From contig CAJNOQ010003099.1 of assembly GCA_905250885.1 (NCBI GenBank), positions 1-21,445 of the forward strand: 21,445 nt of DNA. Direction: 5' to 3'. The notes under the pieces were generated by a model. It saw only the letters and a program-made list of their open reading frames with translations, was not told where the DNA came from and did not search any database. The stretch comes from Didymodactylos carnosus (Eukaryota > Rotifera > Eurotatoria > Philodinida > Philodinidae). Position 1 is the stretch's first letter. Each line of letters opens with the position of its first letter. The position numbers and the translations under genes are program-made. Below, piece after piece: positions 8,488-19,897 of the stretch.

Positions 8488-9768
8488 TGTCATTAACAAA
8501 ATTTTCATATCTATTTTTGCAAGACAATCTTTCACAATGACCATATGCCTCTTTTTCTATACTGGAAGTATTTTTTATCCTTTTGAATTTGTATACTTTC
8601 TCTTTTTGTTATGCTGCCAGGAGGCGTCATAACCGCTTCCCTCATAAAAAAGATACTCGAAATATAATTGTTGTTTCAATACTAATAAATAATTAATTTC
8701 ATAATTATCCATTTTTACCAACGTTCTTATCATCTCATTGAAACGGGAAATAATTACACATATCATTCAAATCAATATCTATCCATTAAGGTATTATATA
8801 TGTTTAAGCAGTAAAAATCATAAAATTTATCTTTATATTTATGAATAAATATTTTTCCATACAGTATAGCAAGAAACGTTCGAACTTTACAGTCACATGC
8901 TCGAAGAAACATGGCATGTATCATCATCGAGTGCTGAAAGAGTAAAATTTTGACCACTGTTTCAAATCACTGTTTCATTCATTCTAAAAGTCTCGAAATT
9001 CATGAATCTCGAATTAGTATTTCGTTCTAATGTTCGCCATTCGGACGCTTTGATGAATCCATAATATTGTTAGGTATATCCATCCGTCCATTTATAATAT
9101 TAAGAAAAAAACTACCAGATGAGCTTCAACAGTTGAAGTATCCCAGCTTTGCAAAAAAACAATGTTTCTACTAGAATTCTTTTTTACAGAATCAGAACTC
9201 AGCTGATGTGCTTTTAACACTTACAGTTTATCGATATTGATTGGTTAATATGTCTCCATTAATTTGTGATTACGACCTCGCCCAATGTTTCACTTTTGGA
9301 GTTGAAATTTTTTAAACCGGAAACCTGAAAAGGTTGAGTTTCAAATAATATTTTCAGTTTTAGTGAGACCGCTCGTTTAAAAATTTTAGAAGTTTTTATT
9401 GGTTTATCTGGCTGTCATTACCGTTCGGACTATCAGATGATAATAAATAAAACATAAATTAAAAGCATGAACAAAAAAAAGAGGAACAATACAAAAAAAG
9501 TAAGGAAAATAGGGCGTTTTCTATGTTGCATATGCTTTCAGTTATATTAAAAGAATATATACAAACTTTACTATAACACTGACAAATGAGTAGTTCGAAT
9601 GGGCATACACTTGGCTTCGAGACTCGATGTATAATCAATATTTTACAGGTTTAGAAGTTAAAATGTGTTCTTTGGTTTTATTTTTAGTTACTCAATTACA
9701 AATTTACAAGCAGATAATTTTCTTTCAACTCTTTGCTGTAGTCTGTGTACATTATTTTCCTTGTTCTA
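8488..9768. other. Intergenic region upstream of Exportin-7
   Basis: About 1.3 kb of AT-rich DNA with no supported gene. The minus-strand ORFs of 61-63 codons are Tyr/Phe/Ile-rich chance frames. The distal part should contain the Exportin-7 promoter; no clear core promoter word can be singled out. TTCCTTGTTCTAG ending at 9769 is a likely 3' splice site 41 nt before the Exportin-7 ATG. Confidence 0.5.
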
Positions 9769-9810
9769 GATTATCATGAGGATATTTTCTATTAGAGACT
9801 GAGCGAAAGT

Positions 9811-12800
9811 ATGGATGCACTTGAAATTGAACGTCTATGTTCTCAATTATACAGTGGTGGTAATAATAGCGATCAAATTCGTCAAGCTAGTCAGCGTTTA
9901 GAAACATTCGTTACGCAACAAGATTGTTTAATACAATGTCGTCTACTATTAGATCGTTCTCTAACACCATATACACAATTTTTTGCTACGACAACATTGA
10001 TTAAATATTTTAATAAATCAACAAATCAGTCATTGATCATTGTTAATGATCGTCTAGAGTTACGTTCCTATATTCTTGAATATTTGTATAAACGTAATAC
10101 ACAATTGGCGCCATATGTTGTGAGTGAAATAACAAAATTGTATGCACGAATAACAAAGAGTTCTTGGTTTGATACAATAACACCAGACGATTCATCCTAT
10201 CCATTTCAATCATTTACAAATGATTTATTAAAATTTCAACAAGATCCACAACATTTTGTCATATCCATACAAATATTAATCTCTTTAATAAATGAAATTG
10301 GTACACCAAATGATGAAGAAACAACAGCAAGAGCATTCAGTAAACATCGTAAAATATGTACGTCATTTCGAGATACTAAATTACTTGATATCTATTTATT
10401 TGCATTGAAATATTTAAAAGAAGTTGTTGACAAACAAATAAATTCATCATCATCATCATCAACAGTTTTCTTACAAAAAACACCTTCAACATCAGCCACT
10501 CCTACTTCTCCAACCATATCAACAGCAACTTTAATTGCATATCCAAAAACACTTACAACAATTCAATTACAACCTGATTATTATCTTGTCGTTGAAAGAT
10601 TACTTTTATTGGCTCATCAATGTCTAACATATGATTTTCTTGGTAAGTTTATAATGGAATAATTTTGATTTAAACTAACTAGAGAACAGAATGTTATTTC
10701 TCTTTTCAAGTAATGACAGTAATTGAAGTGTACCGTGGAATGTTTTAGGCTATTTATATGTAGTTAAAAGAATAACTTTTTAATCACAGAACAAAAGTAA
10801 CCTTACATTTTCATTTTTCATGTAACTTTTTCCTTTTTTTTCAAAGGTACCGGTTCATCTGTGAATGATGTTGACACATCGGATGAATGTCAAACATTGC
10901 AATTACCATTGAGTTGGCACGATTATATTGTTGATCCTTCGTATTATGAACTATATTTTTCTTATTATTTTTATTTTTCTCAAACAACATTAGTATCAAC
11001 TGCACTAGCGTGTCTCGTTCAAATATCAAGTGTACGACGTTCACTATTAAACACAAATGAAAGATTAAATGTCTTGAACTATATGACTCATGGTATGTAT
11101 GTGTTGTGACGGACGGAAGTCCTCTGTTATAACTGATATAATGTGTGTCCTATTGAAATATTCTCACTTGATAAAAATTCATTTTGTGCAACAATAAAGC
11201 CATATTAAAGTTGGTAATAGGAAAATCAGTATCTAAGTTTGACCAAATGCATTGTATTATTTTTTGTCTGAACTAGAACTCGATCACTAGGAAAGAATCA
11301 TCAATTTTTCAGAGAATCCTATTTTTTACATTCTATCTTGTTTTCTTCCAGGCATACGTTCGATTCTCGAACAACCAATTGGTATTATATCTAGTGAAAA
11401 ACCATTACATGAATTTTGCCGTTTGATCTGTCGTCTAAAATGTAATGTTCAATTATACGAACTAATAAAAATTGATTTGTATCCACAATTTATTGAATTA
11501 TTAACAAAATTTACAATTGATCATTTGTTGAATATTTACAAGAAAATATCGTCGAATACACTCTATTATATTCTGTCATTTTGGTCTAAAATTGTATCCT
11601 ATCTATCTCACAGTACAAAATCATCAAATGATTATCAACATCTACTTGACGTTTATGTCCCAGAAATTGTCTGTTATTATATTCAATCACGTTTAGAAGG
11701 TTTATCTCGTTTAGACTCAATAAATGATGAATTGATTGATGATGATTTAAGTGATTCAAATGAATTATACGATGAACTATTTGATAATGATCAAGCTCAA
11801 TTAAATCAACAATTAGAACAAATTAGTACTATGTCTCGTATTGATTACAAAAAAACGTGTACATTATTATGTTCGATATTTGATGATTTAGCTCAACAAT
11901 ATCAGCTCATTTTACAACAATATATATCACCACCTCCACAACAACAACAAAATACCGTAAAACAAACATTTTATCAGATTGAAAGACGTTTTACATTTTT
12001 AATTTATGTTATTTCGTGTGTTATTGGTGCTCGAGGTATCACTCTACCATCTCTATCGTTACAAAATGATGAACAAGATTTATTTGACGGTGAATTAACG
12101 ATACGAGCATTACAATTAATGACATTTATTCAACAGCAAACACCTTCTACAACAAATTCGTCCGTAGCATTTACAAATGTATTAAATAGTAATAATAAAA
12201 ATGAACAATTATTCTTACCAACGGCATCGTCATCGTCTTCATTACCCTATTCTGAACGTTTAGAATTAGCAATACTCTATTTTTTCGAACAATTTCGTCG
12301 ACAATATATCAGTGATCATTCCAAACCAAATAAAATATATCAGATACTATTCAAACATTTAGGTAGGAGAAAAAAAAGAGTTTTTTATCAGTTAAATAAG
12401 ATCCGAGTTGGTGTTTGTTTTTGGTACATGAGACACAGGGATAAGCAGATGGTACTGTTATAAAACAACAGTTATGAATCTATGCCTCGTCATTCTGAAA
12501 CAGACATATAGAGCCATTCTACACAATTCTACTACCAGAGCGTGAGCGTGTTACCGTTGTTTGTATTTGAGGAAAACATTGGAGATCGGTCTGATTTGTG
12601 AACATCTGCAATTTACATAATATCTAGATGTTTAGATATTCTGATATTCAAATGTTAGATATTTGAATATTCAGATGTTAAGATCTTCAGTTCTTTTCAC
12701 TCACTCTCATCTCTCCACTCCCTACATTTCTAAATATCTAACATTTGAATATCAGAATATCTGAATATCTAAACATCTAGATATTATGTAAATTGGAGAT

Positions 12801-15800
12801 GTTCACAAATCAGACCCTACTGAAACATTGTGAAAATTTGAGTAGCATCTTGTTATGTACCTGAAAGTGTGCTCTTCACAATCTGCTCTAGAACTGATTA
12901 ATTTGAATCACTCACCTTTCTTTAAATTATAATGAAAATCTGGTAAGCTCAAAATTAAAATTATTTTTTTTCAGGGATGCTGGTATTTAGATTGTAGTGC
13001 AAAGAAGGCCGAGTAGGTATGTACCAGTTACAGTTTTTTACCAGTTAACTGTACTTTTAAAACTGCTCATAACTGTACGCAAATATTCTAGAGTGAGTTA
13101 GTCTTGCAAATCGTAGAAGACTAACTAACTCTATTTGACCATATTTGTCTACAGTTATGACAGCCAAAGTTTTATAGTTTTACAGTTAACTGTAACTGAT
13201 GCATGCCTAAGGCCGAATGATTCAAATTAAACTTAGAGCAGATTGTGAAGAGCACACTATCAAGTACAGAACAAGATGCTACTCAAATTTTCACAATGTT
13301 TCCTTCAAATATTATAATACAAACAATAACAACAAAAATGGTAACACGCTCATGTTCTGGTAGTAGGATTATGTGGAATGACTCCATAGATAACGAGAGA
13401 TATAAAACTATCTTAAGCGTTTTTTTTCCGCATTTTCTTTAAGGTATAGCTGACGAAGTGCAATTACTATCTATATTTGTCAAAAAATTATTTACAAATT
13501 TACAATATAGTACGATAACGGAAAAACTAATTGAACGTACATTATTTTGTTTTAATGATTTAAGTCAAGGTTACAATAGTGTAAGAAAACTTGTTAAATT
13601 AGAACCGATTCAATATTTCATTAATAATCATACTCAAGATTATTTTCCATTTTTAAATTTATACGCTTATTATCATTTGCAAGGGGGAGGAAATAAGGCA
13701 ATGAATGACAACAGTAACAATAGTAATCAAATTTTATTAGATGATTCAAATAATGGTGGTACAACAAGAAATCTTAAATCATCAAAATATCTTGGTTGTC
13801 GGATTAAAACAGCAGCTACTACATCATTATCATCATCCTCGAAATATACAACATGGTCACGTTTACGCACAATATTTTATTCAGCTGTCGGACGATTACT
13901 AATGCATGAATTTCATTTTCATGAAGAAGATGATGAACGATTTGAAAAATTTATGTTACCATTTACATTACAATGTCAAAAACTGATACAAATATTTAAA
14001 GAATTTCCTGATATTGTCCAAACGACGGGAAATATACCACTATTACCAACAACATCACCAACATTAAATGCATTCAGGTAGAAGTTCTACAGAGAAGTTT
14101 CTATACTTGTAATAGGAGGCGTATTGCATGAGATAGTTGGTCTAGGTTAAAACGTGAACGGCTAGGGAGATTTTTTTGATAAAACTGAACGCTTAAGGAT
14201 TTGAAGCCATGCTTTTTCCACTGAAACATCAAAAAAATTCTCATAATAGTGCAAGTAGGATTTCTAGAAAACTAGGAATTTTTCACTACCAAAGTGTATA
14301 ATAAAATTAAACTTTTAGAAAACATCTCGTAGGCGTAACTTTCTCGATGAATGTAAAATGTCTTAACGAACATTTTGGAAAAAAATTTTGAACATGTGTG
14401 CTTGTTTGATTGTTTAATTTAAATTTTAAAATTCAAAACTTTTAGCCTAGACCAACTATCTCATGCAATACGCCTGTTACCAAATGATTTGTTTCAAACG
14501 TTTTACAAGAGCAAATATGGCCTGAACTTAGCATAAAAAGTTATTCTTTTTATTTCACCAATCCTTTATCTCTTTTCTAGTTCACATCAATCACCTACAC
14601 CATCATCACATTTAAAGTCATCATTAGCTACTATCGATGAAATAAAAGCGATTATAGTTGGTCTTGTTCGTGATTTACGCGGTTTATGTTTTGCATTTAT
14701 ATCAAAACAATCGTATACATTTTTATTTGATTGGCTCTATCCAAAATATATTCATTTATTTATGAAATCGATCTATTATTTTTATGACACATACGAAGTT
14801 TATAATCCCATATTAAAATTCTTTCATGAATTTGTTTCAAATCGTCAGGAACGTTTAGTATTCGAATGTACAAAACCAAATGCCTATTTATTATTTCGTG
14901 AAACATCTCATCTAATGTATGTTTATCAGACAAAAACATTGAATTATTATAATCAAATATTACAAGATACTGATCAATATTTTTATGAAAAAAAATTAAA
15001 ATCAATTATGATATGTTTTAGAATTATACGCGCATGTTTATCAGGTACGATTAGTGCAGTAACGAGGAAACCTATCCAAGTGATACCTTCCGATTTCGTT
15101 CGTTCATACGACGATTGATAGAGAGTATCGAGCTAGTAAAAAGCCTAGAAGGATTTTCCCCCATGAATCTTGAAGGCCTGATTTCCGGTAAACCAGTTTT
15201 TCAGAAACTCTAAAAAGTAGCCAAAACCTTTCTTAACGAGGCATAATTGTAGCGCGCACATTTCTGATTAAAATGAGACATCTCTCAGCTCTACATGACA
15301 TTTCTTTGCAAAGTTATAGAATTTATAAAAGCCCTAAATGTTCATTGTCAGCTCAAAGCTACAGAAATAAGAAGAAATTAATTTAAGACTTTTCTTGTAA
15401 ATTCTATAACTTTACAAAGGTCGTATAGAGCTCGGAGATGTCTCATTTTAATCAGAAATTTGCGAGCTGCGATTATGCTTCATTAAGAAAGGTTTTGGCT
15501 ACTTTTTAGAGTTTCTGAAAAACTGATTTTTCGGAAAACCAGGTCTTCAAGAGCTATGGGGGAAAATCGTTTTAGGCTTTTTACTAGCTCGATACTCTCT
15601 ATCGATCGTCGTATGAACGAACGAAATCGGAAGGTATCACTTGGATAGGTTTCCTAGTAAGAAATGTCACTATACGGTAAAAAAAAGTTATACTTGAATA
15701 TTTTTTTATTGTAGGAAACTATCTGAATTTTGGTATATTTCATTTATATTCTGATTCATGTTTTGAAAATACTTTAAATATCTTTGTTAGCATGTTATTA

Positions 15801-16803
15801 ACATTAAAACAAGATGATCTATTATTATATCCAAAACTGACATTAGCCTATTATTCATTAGTGGAAACACTGGCCGTTATAAACATTGAATATTTATCAA
15901 ATTTAAATTCACAATTATTTGGTTATATTTTAAATACAATTAGTGAAGGACTTTTATCATTTGAACAAAGTATACAAAATTCATGTTGTGTTTATTTAGA
16001 TTTATTTTTAACCCATGTATTTCGATCTGTTTATCAACAACAACGGAAACAACAACAATCACAAACATTGCCATCAACAATGGATCAAGCATACGTAACA
16101 AATCAATATAATCAAATGGTATTAATTAAAATAGATCAAAATCAAAATAATGAACGATTTTTAGCAAATATAAATGAATATGAGCAATTATTTCGTCAAA
16201 TTCTAATTAATATCCTTAACAGTATTATCTATGATGAATGCAAAAATATGTATTCGATATCGAAACCACTATTAGGTAAGCTCGAATGATAACTAAGTTG
16301 AATGAAATTAAAATTTGATCAGTTTTTTTAAAAAATAAAGTCAAATGGCGAGATTAAGAGTAATTTTCATTTTTCAGTTTGAACATTTAACATTTTCTAT
16401 CATACCTCACTAATACTGACAATTAATTCTAGGTTTAATTTTATTGAACGAAAATCAATTTTTTAACGATATTAAAAAACAATTATTATACGGTCATCCA
16501 ATACAAAAACAGCAAGCATTATCAACAGCTTTAGAAAAATTAATGAATGGTATTGATCGAACATTGACATCGATTAATAAAGAACATTTTACACAAAATA
16601 TAACATTATTTCGTAAAGATATTCAAGATGCATTAAAATTAAATGAAACAAATTCAAATGATCAAAATAATAATAATTGTTTTTCGGGTAGTAGTGGTGA
16701 TCAAACAACATTTACTATGTTACCAATTCAATCAGGAATAACGCAGACGATACCATCATTAGTTCCAACATCATCAATTGCCAATGAAATGATGACCATG
16801 TAA
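9811..16803 (+). CDS. XPO7: Exportin-7 (RanBP16-type nuclear transport receptor)
   Basis: Seven exons: 9811-10642, 10847-11092, 11352-12362, 13444-14077, 14581-15044, 15715-16275 and 16433-16803. All phases agree and predict 1372 aa. Exportin-7 is a HEAT-repeat importin-beta superfamily receptor that carries cargo between nucleus and cytoplasm with RanGTP. Colinear matches to the animal protein run end to end: LCSQLY near the N-terminus, LYARITKSSWFD, KHRKICTSFRDT, CLVQISSVRRSL, RIDYKKTCTLL, FNDLSQGYNSVRKLVKL, VGLVRDLRGLCFAF, LLFRETSHLM, LLLYPKLTLAYYSL and a final LILLNENQFF ... HFTQNITLFRKDI. It is longer than the human protein (about 1087 aa) because of low-complexity inserts: a Ser/Thr run near residues 211-240, Gln-rich loops in exons 3 and 6, Asn/Gly- and Ser-rich stretches in exon 4, and a Pro/Ser segment at the exon 4/5 junction. 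Introns 3, 4 and 5 carry MITEs. Confidence 0.95.
12574..12830. mobile_element. Nested hAT-like palindromic MITE with perfect 8-bp duplication
   Basis: The element is 12582-12822, flanked by AAACATTG on both sides (12574-12581 and 12823-12830). Its right end, reverse-complemented, is CAGTAGGGTCTGATTTGTG; the left end is GAGATCGGTCTGATTTGTG. The arms stay paired through ACATAATATCTAGATGTTTA, and the whole 241 bp is one imperfect palindrome. The opposite arm of the host MITE (about 13280-13320) carries the uninterrupted sequence with a single AAACATTG, which directly documents the insertion site. Confidence 0.85.
13006..13217. mobile_element. Nested MITE with TAGG ends near the centre of the intron-3 fold-back
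   Basis: The element is 13014-13209. Its ends are TAGGTATGTACCAGTTACAG and, reverse-complemented, TAGGCATGCATCAGTTACAG. Flanking 8-mers AGGCCGAG (13006-13013) and AGGCCGAA (13210-13217) agree at 7 of 8. The body folds back with CAGTTAACTGTA, CATAACTGTA and AGTTAGTCTT words in each arm. The TAGGCATGCA end is shared with the larger element at 3885-4681. It is non-coding. Confidence 0.75.
14117..14475. mobile_element. 359-bp MITE in Exportin-7 intron 4
   Basis: The terminal inverted repeats are 14117-14146 and 14446-14475, exact over 30 bp, beginning AGGCGTATTGCATGAGATAG. They extend to about 36 bp with one mismatch (CTAGG[T/C]TAAAA). I could not find a convincing target duplication at the edges. 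The interior is AT-rich and non-coding. The element makes up about 70 percent of the 503-nt intron. Confidence 0.8.
15065..15655. mobile_element. 591-bp near-perfect palindrome in Exportin-7 intron 5
   Basis: The two ends are AGGAAACCTATCCAAGTGAT and its exact complement. The outermost 51 bp of each arm are identical, and similarity of roughly 85-90 percent by eye runs for about 275 bp per arm to the centre near 15360. The shared flanking word AGTAA (15058-15062 and 15656-15660) may be a target duplication, but the next bases differ. Transcribed as intron RNA it would form a very long hairpin. Retention of the intron would extend exon 5 by about 24 codons into the element before a stop at 15118. 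Confidence 0.85.
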
Positions 16804-17270
16804 AGAAGGATGGTGCACACCATATAAATAGTATTTTTTATTAACTTTTTGTGAAATAAAACATTTACGGTGATATTCAATTCAACTCTGGGATTTCTTA
16901 TCAGAGTGTGTGACTTATTTCATTTTTAACGGTCTGATACTTTTGTTAATATGTGTGTGTAATGTGTTCTCTTTTTTCCTCTATTTTGTTGTAAGTGGTG
17001 TATTTTTTTTTTGTTGTTATTGTTGTTGTTTTTTAATGCTAGACAGATATTCTTCTTTTGTTTTCTAAACTAATTTAATTATGTTCTTTGTAAAATGAAA
17101 TTATATATATATATTTTTATCTTGTGTATGAAAAGAGATGAAACAGAGAACATGGATCTTCCACTATTGTATGTGTGTCTGTGTGTGTATGTTTGTCTAC
17201 TGTGAGTGTTCTCTCGTTTTCTTATGCTCTTCTGTGTCCTTTGAATAATAAAACTTGAAAAAAGAACGTA
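16804..17270 (+). other. Exportin-7 3' UTR with poly(A) signals
   Basis: Two AATAAA hexamers follow the stop codon, at 16855-16860 and 17247-17252. The region between them is T-rich, with GTTGTTATTGTTGTTG near 17013 and a TATATATATATA run near 17103. The first signal would give a very short UTR and the second one of about 450 nt. Which is used cannot be told from sequence. Confidence 0.5.
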
Positions 17271-18630
17271 TTGTATTTTACACAGACAATCTGAGTGAGT
17301 AGATTGGAGGAATCAAAAAGAGCCCTCACTTAAGTCCTATGTTCATCTCTTTAAACACGATGTGAAAAACAGGGACTTTTTTTGCGCGCGTGTTATCTAC
17401 AATTTTCATATAGCATCGTGTTTACTCTTGGAAAAAATTTGTAAGTATGTTTGTCCGTTATTCATACAACTATTCACTTTTTTGTATATTCTGGTGTTTA
17501 AAAACAAACAACAGATGATAATAGAAAAAGATCAATGAAAACCGTTTTGTATTTTATTATATGTATGAAAAAGATGAATGAAGAATTCAAAAAGAAAAAG
17601 ATTATTGAACTCATTTATTTGAATAAAAAGAAAATATACAGAATAAAAACAAAACAATTTTACAGAAACAAAAGATCTAAGATTGTTAGTTATTGATATC
17701 GTTTTCCATAATCTGTTATAGAGATGATATTTTCTCAATTGATATCAACGCAAAAACGACTAAATTTCGATCTTTCATTCTCCTATTGCCTGATAAATAG
17801 TTGACTTATTGATTGGCTGCGTAAAAACGACGTGCTCTTTCTTTACGAACAGTTCAATATATCACGAAATAGTAGAGCTCATCGCAGTTCTCTGATTTTT
17901 AATGCGATAACTGTCTGTCATTAAACAAAAATAATCAAAATCAAAAAATACATAAAAACAAGATATAAAATTGAAAATGAAATAAAAAAATAGACAAATA
18001 AACATTAAACTAAGAATAGTGGAATATGGTCAAAATGTCACGTTTACGAATGAAGTATTCGAAAGAAAATAGAAACGAATCAAATAAGCAATTCATGAAA
18101 TTTGTTTCAGTTGATGACTGTAGATCAAGAAGAAAGAAGACTGTACTGTTTGAGGAGAAAACTCATTAATAAGAGAAGAAATATGAATACATTTATTATA
18201 TTTAATTGTTTCTTTATAAAATATGGATAAAATATTAACGTAGCAAGAAATGTTTCTATACAATACATTAACTGTTTAGTTGTTTGAAAACTATCATAAC
18301 ATATCTTTCTCCAGTAATTATCGCTTTACAGACATTGCAATAAAAGACCTTAAGAAACAGAGTTGCCACCTTTAAAGGTCTAAAAAACCATGTTAATAAA
18401 TTAAAAAATTAAAAGTGAAATCAATAAAATGTTTACACGGACAAATGAAAGTAGTATCTTTGAATGGGTGAATGTTAGACTATTTGTTTTCATATTTGTG
18501 AATAGGAAAAAGCAAAATGAATTATTTAACGTATATTAAAAATATGGGCTTGCAAAAAAAAAGATAGAGAGAAAGAAGTCATAGTATCACAGATTTTACA
18601 CTTGTTTCTGAGTAATCAATGATTAAGTTT
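17271..18630. other. Convergent intergenic region between Exportin-7 and UNG
   Basis: About 1.35 kb of AT-rich DNA between the convergent 3' ends of two genes. The minus-strand ORF at 17532-17738 is Phe/Tyr/Ile-rich with no motif. CAGAGTTGCCACC followed by the palindrome ACCTTTAAAGGT (18368-18379) resembles a hAT-type end, but no partner end was found. Confidence 0.5.
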
Positions 18631-19879
18631 CTACTGAATTGACCAATCTATCGGATCTTTTCCGTAATTAACTAGGGCCTTATTTGCTTGCGAAAAGCAT
18701 TTACAACCAAAAAATCTGGCAAAACTAAGTGGTGATGGATGAGAACTTTTGATGATTGTATGTTTAGTTGTATCAATTAATTTTTCTTTTTTATGAGCAA
18801 AATTACCCCATAACAAAAACACCAAACCTAGAAAAATAAATAAAACTAGTTATAATCAAAATGGTCTTTATTTTAACCAACACACCATCTCGTTCTTTGG
18901 ATAGAATTTCAATAATATTATCTGTGAATGCATGCCATCCGATTCGAGAATGTGAATTTGCCTGATGAGCCCTACAAAATGGGGACATTATAAATAATCA
19001 TTAAAACATTTATAATGACAACGTACTCGACAGTTAGTGCGGCATTCAAGAGCAATACACCTTGTTTTGTCCAATCTTCCAAACAGCCATGGTTTGGTAT
19101 TTTAAAACCTTCAATATCACGCTCAAGTTCTTTGTATATATTTTTTAATGATGGCGGTAATGATGAACCAAATGTTCTAGGAACACTAAAGGCTAAACCA
19201 TGAGCCTATAACACATAAGTTTCTCAATTTAAATGAACTAAAATAACAACTGTATCATTCATTACTTGACCGTCATCATGGTATGGATCTTGACCCAAAA
19301 GAACTACTTTAACCTTTTAAAATAAAAAGAAGCAAGTATACAACTGCCACTAAAATAAATAAATTTTTGTTCAACTTATACTTTGTCGAATGGTGTTTGA
19401 TTAAATGCCTCAAATATGTTTTCTTTCATTGGGAAAATTAATTTTTTTCCCAACCATTCTTTTTCAAGAAATGATTGAATATCCTTTGCTGTTTTATGGT
19501 TTTCAAATAACGGTTTCAATTGTTTTTGCCAGGACGGATCAGTTATGAGATTGAATAATGACAAATCATCGCCCGTAATTGGTTTTTTACTAGTAGCACT
19601 AATTGGCGAAGATACAGTTATATCATTCTTATTCATTTCATTATTATCATTCTTCAATTTTGAATTTTCTTTTGGTCCATTATTAACGTCAGTATCCGGT
19701 TTACTTTTTTTACTGGCTACTTTTGATTTTTTTTCAACAACAGTTACCGTTTTGACTGAAGGTGCTCGCTTACGTTTTTGTCTTGTGGTTGTTTTAACCT
19801 CACTGCTGTCGGTCTTATCCGAGCGAGATGCAGCAGCCGAAGCAACGGAAGAAGATCGTAATCGATATTTTCGGTCCAT
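18631..19879 (-). CDS. UNG: Uracil-DNA glycosylase, family 1
   Basis: Minus-strand exons are 19879-19382, 19313-19266, 19205-19027, 18971-18886 and 18827-18631; introns of 68, 60, 55 and 58 nt have GT-AG borders and the phases agree, giving 335 aa. The enzyme removes uracil from DNA to start base-excision repair. Visible motifs: GQDPYH at about residues 173-178 with the catalytic Asp, [48 protein letters not shown] and the DNA-intercalating loop HPSPLS, ending in PIDW. The first 110 or so residues are Ser/Lys-rich and disordered, with basic clusters RQKRKR and [11 protein letters not shown] that would serve as nuclear signals. Two oddities: HDDGQ replaces the usual HGPxQ, and one residue is missing after the Leu loop (SFARFFG, usually SxxRGFFG). 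Yeast Ung1 also varies at the first site, so activity is plausible. A TAG acceptor lies 18 nt before the ATG. Confidence 0.95.
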
Positions 19880-19897
19880 AGTTAGTTTTTTTATATG

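Larger units (their letters stand above)
12511..13384. mobile_element. Fold-back MITE in Exportin-7 intron 3, host to two nested MITEs
   Basis: The left end from 12511 (GAGCCATTCTACACAATTC) matches the reverse complement of the right end at 13384 (GAGTCATTCCACATAATCC). The arms continue through ACTACCAGA..TGAGCGTGTTACC and the shared segments GTGTGCTCTTCACAATCTGC and GAGTAGCATCTTGTT. Two other elements interrupt the arms (12582-12822 and 13014-13209); without them it is roughly 430 bp. Outer TIR similarity may extend a few bases to TATAGAG/TATGGAG, so the exact ends and duplication are uncertain. It fills most of the 1081-nt intron. The 65-codon frame at 13245 is made of this element and is not a gene. 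Confidence 0.75.

Noticed and set aside
8575..8957. Two minus-strand ORFs of 61-63 codons
   Set aside because: They are Tyr/Phe/Ile/Lys-rich chance frames with no motif or supported splice sites.
10841..11056. 71-codon minus-strand ORF
   Set aside because: It is antisense to Exportin-7 exon 2.
13245..13442. 65-codon plus-strand ORF before Exportin-7 exon 4
   Set aside because: It lies almost wholly in the right arm of the intron-3 MITE and ends at the exon 4 acceptor.
14760..15005. 81-codon minus-strand ORF
   Set aside because: It is antisense to Exportin-7 exon 5, whose plus-strand reading matches the family.
18340..18380. CAGAGTTGCCACC plus ACCTTTAAAGGT as a hAT element end
   Set aside because: No partner terminus or target duplication was found nearby, so it is not called as an element.
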